Notes under the pieces: generated by a model | What the model was told of the DNA's origin: nothing | The model's database searches: none | What the model saw: only the letters and a program-made list of their open reading frames with translations | From: Berberis thunbergii | Lineage: Eukaryota > Streptophyta > Magnoliopsida > Ranunculales > Berberidaceae | Reading direction: 5' to 3' | NCBI GenBank assembly: GCA_003290165.1 | Contig: QNQO01000531.1 | Location: forward strand, 496,001-560,000 | DNA length: 64,000 nucleotides | Shown here: positions 55,523-64,000 of the stretch, one piece after another | Numbering within the stretch: the first letter of the stretch is position 1 | Layout of the letters: the number at the start of each line of letters is the position of its first letter | Made by a program: the position numbers and the translations under genes

Positions 55523-55756
55523 ATGGCAGATTGGGGGCCGGTAGTGATAGCGGTAGTTCTAATCGTGTTGTTAACGCCAGGCCTGCTGATACAGATACCA
55601 GGAAGGAACCGAGTAGTGGAGTTCGGGAATTTCATTGGGCCAGACATCGAGTCAGATGCAGAGAGTGATGGTGAAGACGAAGCTGAAGATCTAGACAAGC
55701 CTGAGGAAGATGGGTGAGCTTCGGATGATGAGGCTGCTGCAGCAGGGAGCATGTGA
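55523..55756 (+). pseudogene. Fused DUF3339 and Snu114-like coding fragment inside the LTR
   Basis: From an ATG at 55523 the frame reads MADWGPVVIAVVLIVLLTPG and LLIQIPGRNRVVEFGN. That is the first half of the small plant membrane protein family DUF3339. It then runs without a break into FIGPDIESDAESDGEDEAED and DKPEEDG. This second part resembles the acidic N-terminus of the U5 snRNP GTPase Snu114 (plant CLO), whose start reads DEFGNYIGPEIESD. The shared EFGN is the likely join. A stop at 55715 precedes further similar residues (ASDDEAAAAGSM). Confidence 0.7.
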
Positions 55757-55949
55757 TGGTTGCTGGCTGGCGATGAATGCGATGCATATGGATTGGAGAT
55801 TGAATTCTTGGTCTAGTTTATGTGCAAATGTAGAGACTAATGAGCATTTTTTCTCATCTTAATGTTATTGAAACTGATGAAAACTCCATTAGAAGAGGAG
55901 GAGTAATATCTGCTTTCTTTTTCACTTATAGATAGTTGCAGAAATGATA

Positions 55950-56380
55950 GATGGCTCAGGGACGAAGAGGCAGACATTGAAGTTCAATTGCAAATGATAG
56001 TGGTATTGTTGTTATTCCCATGGTCAATTTGGGGTGGAGAATCAGATGGAGATAAAGTGTTTGCAAAGCTTGTGGAACAGACCAGACGTAATTACTGTGA
56101 AGAGGCAGCTGAATCTGTCATTGAGGAGCGCAAAGTTAGAAAAGATAATACTGCCCATGGTTTTTTTTGATGAAAATGGGACAGAAGATTCATCATCAAA
56201 CACACTCGATGCTCTATTTGGTGGTTAGCATGGGTGGTGGTATCTCAGATACCTGTCTATATACAAAACTTGGGAGTTGGGACCAAGCAGCACATTGTTG
56301 GGTGTTACTACTTATCTGGTTTTTATCCCTTGATTTCCATCTGCCAATAAGTCATCTGGTGTAGCAAGGGAAGATCCTGA
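55950..56380 (+). other. Possible further captured coding sequence in the LTR
   Basis: A frame with DGDKVFAKLVEQTRRNYCEE then AAESVIEERKVRKDNTA at about 56045-56160 looks protein-like by composition, but I do not recognise it. A stop and shift follow near 56168. Confidence 0.3.
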
Positions 56381-58451
56381 GGTTCAACTAACTAAAAGGT
56401 GAGTTCATTTTCATCCCCTTTCTTTTTAATTTTTGTATTGATTTTGGTTATTGTTAGATTGGGTATTTTGACATAGCAGGTGAGTTCTCTTTTACCCCTT
56501 TCAATTTGTTTTTTTGTGATGGTTTTGATAGTTATATGTTGTGTGTTTAATCTACTTTGATTAAACTCCCATTTTCTTTCTTCCTGATTTTGCCCTTAAC
56601 TTGGTAGATTAAATTGATGGGGTTTGATTACTTTAACTAATTGATTTGAATGAATGAATGGATACCCATTGTAGTTCATATTGATATTAGGCAATTGTCA
56701 AGGCATTCAGGGTTTTCCAGGTTATCATCATCATTAGAAAAGCATGTGATTGAGTAGGGTTTGTGTAAGAGAGACTAAGGAACCCCCGAGTGTTATCATG
56801 AAGAAAATTTGGACAAATTGTATCTCCCAGGTTAGATCAGATGTTACCACATTTAGGTAGTAGGTGTATGTGCGTTTTGGATTTGTCAAATCCCATCGGA
56901 TTGAAATTGAAATTCATCATATGTGTCCATACGGTTTATTAAAGTTGGTTGTCAAAGTGTTGTACCACTATCAAAAATATTTTCTCGTTAATTGTCACAG
57001 GTTATAGATACATTGCTCCTTTGTTTGATGAAATTTCTCAATGAAATAGAAGATGGATTAGGGGAAGTTTTACAAGAATGAAATAAGTCATTTTTGCTTA
57101 GTTCCTAATGTATCTCATTGTCATATGCTCTTTTGATCATGACCTGGAAGATATTATCTTTGGAGTATTTCTATGGACCTATTTACATAGCTGGCGAGAT
57201 TGATCCCAATTGCATAACATAAAATAGAAGAAAATTTTCTAGTAATAGATATTGGCTGGTATATAATTGAGCACTTGTTTTAGTTTGAGTATTTGTATTG
57301 TTATGCGAATTGGTGTGCATATTGTTTTTCATATGATGCAAAGAGATGAGATGTGTGAATTGGCAATGTGTCAAATATTATTTGTTCCCCAAGAGAATGG
57401 TGGATACTGTGGTTGATTTATTTATGGTTGACAAAGAGTCGCCATAAAAGAGTTTTGACTTTTAGTTGATATTTTTTATGCTCTTTTCCACAACTCCGAA
57501 GAAGAAAAAATGTGAAAAGAAAAGAAATTGTTTGTATACAGACTTGCTTGTATACATGTGATATGATTATGGGTATGCAGACTTGCTTGCATATCGGTGC
57601 ACCGTTCCATGTGTGTTCGGTTGTACGTGTAGATTTAGGAAGAATGCTTGCCATGGATCGAACTTCAGGTGACATGACATGTTTCTCGAGGTGGCGCCCC
57701 ACTTGGAACATGTACGCTCCAAGTGGTTTCGAAGGCAAGGGAGGCACACTTGGGTGAGGTGTGTTCGACACAGGGGGAGAGTGCGATTGTGAAAAAGTAG
57801 CGAGATTTCTTTTTGTGTATGTGCATGATTACCTTAAAGGAAGAAACTAAATGCTCATTCAACTATTGAATGAGAACTACATGTCTTCCTAAATGTAGAA
57901 AAAAAAGAAAAATGTGTATTGTTAATATTTCAATAATAGTCTAATATGATTATGAACTGTATAGTTGTTGCATTTATGAGGATTGATAACTCATAAACTT
58001 TATTTATTAGTAATAAATAATGCATATTTATTTATTAGGAAGATAACACCTTTGCCTCGTGGAGGAACTACCTAGTGTGGTTGTTTATTGTTTTGTTTAT
58101 TTCGATGTTGTCATGCGTGAATTTATTGATTTTGGGATGAAGATTTCTCACACCAGCTTTATTGCTTACCCGAGTGAGCTTTTGCTTCTTGGGTACATTC
58201 CTTTTGGAATGTAGCCGATTAACCTTTCAGGTTTAGAGATTTTGAGCTGCGTTACTGGAGTTCCGCTAGTGAGCTAGCCATGCCAGTCTTCTCTAGGTTA
58301 GATTTTTTATTTGTTTTAGATGTTTAGTTGTTGCTGCTATTTGCTTTCTGTTGTTATTGAATTTTCACGTCCCGAGTTTTGGGGGAAACGGATAATCCTA
58401 CGTGGATTTTGGGATTTTTGTTTCCTTCGAAAATCGGGTCATGACAGTACC

Positions 58452-59746
58452 GGTGTAATTGAATTTAAGATGTATTTGACTAATTTAAAAAAAATTATTA
58501 TTTTTATTAAGTTCTTTTTACACTCATTTTGTGTTTGATTTTGCATATTACACGCTTCTCGAGGAAATTGGACGATCCTGCAAAACATCAAGCAAAGTTT
58601 TTTTTTTATTTTGTGAGGAGAGTTTTAATTTTATTTTCACCTCGCTTTACGAGTGTGTGGTGTAATAATTTTAAAACTCTACTGTTTTTCATTTTGTTTA
58701 ATAAAAAAAACCCTAAATTTTCTAAGTCAAAAGAAAATATAGGGAAACAATTTTAATTGTTACCCAATAATTTCTTGTGATTTAGAAATCCGACTTCTAA
58801 GACCAAGACCAGTAAATTTATTTGCATATGCTTGTGTGTTGTGTGAAACGGATAAAAAGAAGTTGGACATTTTTTTTGAATTGTGCTAACTTTTTGTGCA
58901 GAGCAGAATACGCACACTGTAAGTATTTCTATCACACGCAACGTATTAGCGACCCAGGTGCTTTGTGTAATTGTTTGAAATTGTGTGATTGGTTGTTTAA
59001 TTTCTGTAATTGTTGATGCTAAATTTTAGTAATTCATAATAAGCAAACACAGTTTCTAAATAGAAATTGGTGGGACTTGATATCCCCACATCATCACTCT
59101 AGCTGTGTGCAACCAATAGCCTAACATAATTAAAATCAATTAGCAAGTTAGATAGAGCATCTTTTAGGTACGGTGTTCATAAGACAACCAAGACGAAGGT
59201 GAATCCAATAATTTTTGTGTTGATCGTTGCTAAAAGTGACGATGGGTTTAATCATTCAATGAACTCCGAGAGGCCACTGCCACAAGGGTAATTTATCCGG
59301 TACGTCGAGTCATAAGTAAGCTACGATCCACAAGAAGAATTGGTGTAACCAACATTTTTGGGTTAGGAACACAAGCCTCAAGTGTGCATTTAACATCACA
59401 TCGTTCTCACATCCATTGGCTTACAGAGCGGTAGCACAAGGAAGTACTTAATTGGACCATTGTGACCTCCTTCTCTTGTGTGATAATCCGGTTTCTTTGA
59501 AACAAAACTCTAGCCTACCGATTTTGAACTTTGAGGTGTAAAGTGTACACTCTTAGGATCAACTTGTAGCACCCATTGCTTTTTCATAAAGATTACATAA
59601 GAAATAATTGTCCCCCAAAGATAAAAAAAGAGAATTGAGCTAAAAAACGCTGATTGCTTAGGGAGGCATGTTTCTTGTGCATTTATTGGTTGCTGATTGC
59701 GTGTGAGCCTGTGTATATTTTTAGAGTTAGTGCTTTCAAAAAAAAA
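58452..59746 (+). other. Leader of the second gypsy element, continued
   Basis: Non-coding. No domain seen on either strand. The open frame at 59510-59785 on the minus strand is antisense to the gag start and has no motif. Confidence 0.45.
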
Positions 59747-61330
59747 ATGAACACAAGGGATTATCCAGCCTATTTTTCCGAGCAAGTCAATTCATTTTAT
59801 GACATGCGACGACCTGATTATGATCCATATTTAGATTATTACAACCCAGGTTTAGCCTATCATCCTGACTTCTCATGGGTTCATGGTCAGTACCATGAAG
59901 GCCCTCTAGACACTCCTCAAACTTTCATTCCTGATAATGAGTTAGAGGATATCATGAAAATTTTTATAGAGCGGACAGGAGAAATACTTGTGCAAAATTC
60001 TCATGATATCACAGAATTGACAACTATTTATCAACAAAACTCTCAAGTTATCCGAAAACTTGAGATGACTGTGAGTCAGATAGCTGAGTCACTTCCTGAG
60101 ATAGAGTCAGAAAAATTCCCTAGCCAACCTATTTTCAACCCAAATGGTCGATTTGAACTTAGTGGCACATCTGAGTCGGACAGTGAAGATGACCAATCCA
60201 TTACTACCCTTAGGAGTGAAAAATTGGTTGACAATCAGGTAGGAATGCCTGACATAAGTGTTATTATATCCTCACCCAATTTTACACAGGTTGGATCCTC
60301 CTTTCATAAGGAGGCTGATAAAACCTCATTTATTGATGAACCTGTAGATTCTGAGACACTACAGACATCTCCTTCCCATATTGACTCATTAGACATATGC
60401 CTTCCTAGTGACTCATGCATAGAATCAAACTGTGAACATTCTTTAGAGTCTCCCCTTGATAGTTTTCATGATACACATGACCATTTAGAGATTTGTTTGA
60501 CTCACTTTAGTTTAGACTTTGATGTTGATGATTCCATTAGGGGAGTCAAAGATTTGATTGACTCAGTCCCCATTGTGGATCCTAGTTATAAATGGAAGTC
60601 TAAAGTGGAGCCTCTTCCACTCAGTGAGTCAAAACTAGTCCCATCAGTTGAGCCACCTGAGCTTCACCTTAAACAATTACCTGACACCCTCAGGTATGCG
60701 TTTTCAGGTGCTGATGATACTTTGCCTGTTATTATTTCATCTATATTGAATTCAAGACAGGTTGTCCCAAAGAAGTCGGGAGATATATCTAGTAAGAGAG
60801 TGCAATCGATAAGTAGTGTCAACTCTAGGGTTGGGGGTGTTGTTGGGTTGTCTAGACCAACATCTCTATGTGATTCATGTGATGAGCCTGTACCACCTGA
60901 TATATCCATCGTCTCATCTGCTTGCATCACATTCCCATTTACTAAGGCTACTTTCACCGATCCCTTCTGCTGTAGTGAGGATTTCAATTTTCACCATCCT
61001 GATGTGAAAATTATCCAATCTTTTGATTTGGAACCAAACATAGGATGTTCCCTTTTTGGAGCACGCAAGAATCCTCAGTTGTGTATGACTACTGGTCACT
61101 TTTGGAATGTCCAAGTGTATTTGGTGCCCCATGTGATTGCTATTTTTGAGTGGACTGATCCTCAACTGTTCATGTTGTTGATATACGACCATGGACTAAG
61201 TGTTTGTCATACTTTTCCTCTCCACTTTTTGATACACCATTTTTTAGGTAGAATATTTGTCGGGCTGATGACGTTAAACCAAGCGCTACTGGGAGGCAGC
61301 CCAACTTTTATTGTAAAGAATGCATGTTGA
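59747..61330 (+). CDS. Gag-like ORF joined to the pre-RT spacer, no enzyme domains
   Basis: A single uninterrupted 527-residue frame. I prefer the ATG at 59747 (MNTRDYPAYFSEQVNSFYDM), just after a poly-A run, over the in-frame one at 59654. A Tyr/Pro/Asp-rich N-terminus precedes a coiled stretch (residues about 65-120) with TIYQQNSQVIRKLEMTVSQI, and RSEKLVDNQ matches the LRSGK(x)VDN tail of Athila Gag. LEICLTHFSLDFDVDDSIRG, KVEPLPLSESKLVPSVEPPE and ADDTLPVIISSIL equal the pre-RT spacer of the Athila element (7010-7240). VVPKKSG marks the RT start, then unrelated codons follow. Protease, RT and integrase are absent. Confidence 0.65.
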   Translation: MNTRDYPAYFSEQVNSFYDMRRPDYDPYLDYYNPGLAYHPDFSWVHGQYHEGPLDTPQTFIPDNELEDIMKIFIERTGEILVQNSHDITELTTIYQQNSQVIRKLEMTVSQIAESLPEIESEKFPSQPIFNPNGRFELSGTSESDSEDDQSITTLRSEKLVDNQVGMPDISVIISSPNFTQVGSSFHKEADKTSFIDEPVDSETLQTSPSHIDSLDICLPSDSCIESNCEHSLESPLDSFHDTHDHLEICLTHFSLDFDVDDSIRGVKDLIDSVPIVDPSYKWKSKVEPLPLSESKLVPSVEPPELHLKQLPDTLRYAFSGADDTLPVIISSILNSRQVVPKKSGDISSKRVQSISSVNSRVGGVVGLSRPTSLCDSCDEPVPPDISIVSSACITFPFTKATFTDPFCCSEDFNFHHPDVKIIQSFDLEPNIGCSLFGARKNPQLCMTTGHFWNVQVYLVPHVIAIFEWTDPQLFMLLIYDHGLSVCHTFPLHFLIHHFLGRIFVGLMTLNQALLGGSPTFIVKNAC

Positions 61331-63139
61331 GTGTGTATTTTATCTATTTCTATTAACTAATCCACAATTCTTTTGTCTCCAAGCTCTCATCAGTGGATTA
61401 CTTGTGGAAATTGGTAAAATCTTCACCGCGGTAATATTGTTCTAAGCTCCTCTCATGTACTTATTTCATTCATTTGTCAAAATTATTTTGTTAAACATTG
61501 AGGATAATGTTTGGATTAGGTTTGGGGGTAGGGTTCATGAGTCGGTGAATTTTTCGTAGTGTTTTTTTTTCCTATTCTTTAAAAAAAAATTTGCTTTTCT
61601 GTTAAGAAAACTTGGTCTTTTATGAGTATGAAAATGGATTTTAACTGTTTTATGCTCAAGAAAATGCAAGCTAACTTGACATATTGGTATATTGATAAAG
61701 ACTGAAAGTTTAGTATGATCCTTAAGTTAGATCTAGTTCATGAGATTTTTCAACTCAATTATCTTGCGCCATGAGCCATGTTAGCATAACTTGAAGTTGA
61801 TGAGTGAAATATATGCTAGAAAACATTAGAATAATAGTGGAGACTTAACCCTGAAAGTTTTGAACCTTTATATTTTTCTGAGGGTTATACATAAGCTCTG
61901 ATTTTTCTTGAGTCCGTATTATCTCGTTGATGATCTCATTTTTCTCATTTTTCTGATCAATTGCTTTGGGAATGACATCAAAATTGAATTATTACACTAG
62001 AACTTCTTGGCTTATTTAATTGAGATGTCATAATACTGACCCGAATTTAAGAAGTGATCTAGGCATTTTTTCTTTAGACCATTAACTAGCCTTTTAACTT
62101 ACCCATAACATTAGCCTTTTTGTACCCTTTTGAGCCTTAGAATAACTTTTATTTGTTAACCCATTAACCTTTACCCAACTTTTCTGGGAATGTGTACGAA
62201 TGAATATATTTGGTGTAAAGAGGTCATTAAAAAGCAAAATATGAGATATTTCATAAATCCTCTATGTAAAAAAAAAATTGATTCTTCAATGAGGATAAAA
62301 ATGTGAAAATGAAGAAAAAATTAATGGTGCGCAACATTGGTTTATTCTTGACAGCCCTAATTGTTCGTATAATGGGTGTATACATTCCTAGAAATTTTTG
62401 TTAGAATCCTTTGACATTCCTTATTAACTATTACCCAAGCCCCATTACAACCCAACAAAGTCCTAGTTGATCTTAGGTAAAGGTTGATTCTGTAGATGTG
62501 GAGATTTAATAACCAAGACCTATGGTGTTTGATTCAACATTCCCAAAAGTAATTGATATTCCTGTCCATGAGATCATGTTCATTCCATTCTTGAAAAGTT
62601 CGTTTTTCATATTACTATATGTGAGATGATTGTTTTCCATTATTTACTCTTTCCTCACATATAAACTGAGTGAAATACCAAATCTCTGAGTATTTTATTG
62701 TGAGTGAAATGAGAGGTTTGAAGTCAAAACAAACTTTCTACAGGAGATTTAGTCATTGTTTTACTCTGAAATGAAAAGTTATGTTGATAGTGTTTTTCAC
62801 ACACACACATTGAGTTGAGGATGATTGTGAATTTTTTCTAATCTTTGGAGAATATAAAATTATTTTGAGATTTATTGATACACTAAAATGACACTGTTGG
62901 TTTCTTGCATATCTTGAAGTTTTAAAATTAACATTGTTTGACCAAATTTTATTGAGTCAGTAATGTTTGTGGGTAACATTTCTGGAAACCCTCACGAGAC
63001 TATAACTCGTCCACTAGAGGTAATCTAGGGGTTTAAAGCCTTGTTGCACGTTTAAGGTAAGTGCAACCAATGATTCCTGCGAAAGTGAGTTAGGATTTTC
63101 TTTTATTATTTTGCTCGAGGACTAGCAAAATATAGGTTG
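61331..63139 (+). other. 3' non-coding region of the second gypsy element
   Basis: Contains ACATTGAGGATAATGTTTGG at about 61497 and TTTGGGGGTAGGGTT just after it, a motif shared with the Athila element at 10181. It ends with TTTTGCTCGAGGACTAGC and GGTTGGG, corresponding to the end of the internal region where the 3' LTR should begin. Confidence 0.6.
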
Positions 63140-64000
63140 GGTAGAAGATATTTGCACATCGAGAGATGGACTTCCACATAGAGCACCCATAGGGAGTGTA
63201 CTTGATTCTGGTATCCCAGTCCCATCTATTTTCCCCATATTTATCAATGATGAGCGATCTCCATAAAGTACCATCTTCTTCTACAAATCGCCAAAGCCAC
63301 TTAGAAAGTAATGCTAAATTGAATGTGTTCACTTGGCGAATGCCTAAATCACCCCGGGTTTTAGGACAACAGATTTTCTCCCAATCCACTAGATGCATCT
63401 TTCTCGAGGTTTGTGTGGAATCCCAAAGGAAATCGCGCATAATATGTTCCATCTTGGCTACAACTGAAGAAAAAACATTGATAAGAGACAGAAGGAACAC
63501 GAGGATAAAGGCTAAAGTGGATTTGACAAGAGCTAGTTTGCCTGCTTTCGAGAGGAATTTGCGTTTTCAAGAAGCTAGTCTCGATTCCATCCTTTCGATT
63601 GACTCATCCCACACAGCTTTACTTTTGAATCTAGCACCCAAAGGCATGCCTAAGTACTTAACTGGAAGCTGACCCGCTGCACAACCAAATAAACCTGCTA
63701 ACTACTACAAATGAGAAACTTCTCCAATGGGCAATACCACTGATTTGTGAAAGTTAATTTTCAGACCTGAAATAACTTTGAAACAAAGCATAATTCTTTT
63801 GAGAGTAATAACCTGAGAAGCAGTGGCATCACAAAAAAGGATAGTATCATCTACATACTGAATAATGGAAACAGAAAGAGTACCCTCTGGGACCGAAAAC
63901 CCTCTTACTAGACCAGAAAACCCTCTTACTAGGCCAACATCAACCGCTTTAAGAATAATTTGGGTCAAACCTTCTACTGCTAAAGTAAAGAGAATGGGAG
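63140..64000 (-). pseudogene. Second LINE ORF2, reverse transcriptase and start of zf-RVT region
   Basis: From the window edge, the minus strand reads GTLSVSIIQYVDDTILFCDA, the catalytic YVDD box with both aspartates, then SGLKINFHKSVVLPIGEV. After frame changes it gives RDFLWDSTQTSRKMHLVDWE, KTRGDLGIRQVNTFNLALLS and YGCSMWKSISRCANIF, ending at the gypsy TSD. These are canonical plant L1 blocks. The 5' part is outside the window. Confidence 0.85.

Larger units (their letters stand above)
55183..58446 (+). mobile_element. Long solo LTR (Del/Tekay-like) nested in the gypsy leader
   Basis: 3,264 bp beginning TGTAATACCCGCC and ending GGGTCATGACA, with a perfect 5-bp TSD GTACC (55178-55182, 58447-58451). 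These ends resemble LTRs of the Del/Tekay group of chromoviruses, which can exceed 3 kb. No primer site, internal domain or second LTR is present, so it is best read as a solo LTR left by LTR-LTR recombination. A promoter-like ACCTTATAAAGAG lies near 55360. It carries host-derived coding sequence (next entry). Confidence 0.72.
53299..63139 (+). mobile_element. One-LTR Ty3/gypsy element, non-autonomous, with nested solo LTR
   Basis: A left LTR (53299-55151), a tRNA-Asp primer site, leader, a gag-like open frame, and a 3' region ending in a purine-tract-like sequence (GGACTAGCAAAATATAGGTTG). No 3' LTR follows; LINE sequence resumes at once. GGTAG flanks both sides (53294-53298, 63140-63144). 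It shares its pre-RT spacer and 3' motif with the Athila element at 1446, so the lineage is Athila-like. Without the nested insertion it is about 6.6 kb. Confidence 0.78.
52384..64000 (-). mobile_element. Second L1-type LINE, minus strand, running off the window
   Basis: The 3' end lies at 52384-52404, a poly-T run on the plus strand that is the A tail of the element. ORF2 parts lie at 52600-53298 and 63140-64000. The gypsy element 53299-63139 splits them at the zf-RVT region. Joining the flanks restores SRCANIFYPHTTLQCGNNDF and then SFWHDSWC. The 5' part lies beyond 64000. Stops and shifts show it is dead. Confidence 0.85.

Noticed and set aside
59654..59746. Upstream in-frame start for the gag-like ORF
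   Set aside because: The first 31 residues are hydrophobic and unlike Gag, while the ATG at 59747 opens a Gag-like N-terminus. I kept the downstream start.

Overview
This window is plant nuclear DNA, almost certainly from an angiosperm. The evidence is plant-specific: Athila-type and Tat-type Ty3/gypsy elements, L1 LINEs with DUF4283, zf-RVT and RNase H domains, CACTA, hAT-like and Mutator-like elements, a decayed chloroplast psbA insertion, and one host gene with nine plant-like exons. I cannot name the species. Only one host gene of near-complete length is visible, a family-2 aldehyde dehydrogenase (ALDH) at 39549-43513 on the minus strand. Nearly everything else is nested mobile DNA, and much of the nesting order can be read from target-site duplications (TSDs) and interrupted reading frames.

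Layout. A decayed tRNA-Leu(CAA) copy (488-547) lies beside a local duplicated repeat that resumes at 38949-39335. That repeat was split by one L1 LINE (1075-38936, TSD AAATACCACTTT). Its ORF1 part is inverted relative to ORF2, the signature of twin priming. Later insertions swelled the LINE to about 38 kb: an Athila gypsy element (1446-13292) in the inverted ORF1; a 10.1-kb CACTA element (14067-24192, TSD GCT) in the endonuclease; a 7.05-kb Tat-like element without pol (25306-32358) in the reverse transcriptase; a 4-kb composite of two hAT-like elements around a polygalacturonase fragment (32891-36934); and an unexplained segment near 37.1-37.6 kb. The Tat-like element itself carries a 355-bp TG...CA insertion, a 69-bp minisatellite, a MITE inside that minisatellite, and a long antisense coding region.

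The CACTA element is the most striking object. It has no recognisable transposase but holds exon-intron fragments of at least nine unrelated host genes (SEC14-like, MOR1, G3BP-like, ERD6-like sugar transporter, oligopeptide transporter, cis-prenyltransferase, BRAHMA, PP2C, RH7 helicase). All lie on the minus strand with most splice sites intact, between a promoter-like right end and a poly(A)-signal-bearing left end.

The right part (43.7-64 kb) holds a 1.6-kb Mutator-like element with long inverted repeats, two kinds of foldback MITE, a psbA-containing plastid insertion, a 190-bp tandem array, and a second L1 LINE (52384 to beyond 64000, minus strand). This second LINE is split by a gypsy element with one LTR only. 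That element is in turn interrupted by a 3.26-kb solo LTR carrying a DUF3339/Snu114 fusion, and it keeps a 528-codon gag-like open frame without enzyme domains.

These genes do not form a pathway. ALDH would oxidise aldehydes in the cytosol if intact, but it shows two one-base frame disruptions here. Everything else is selfish DNA or decayed fragments.
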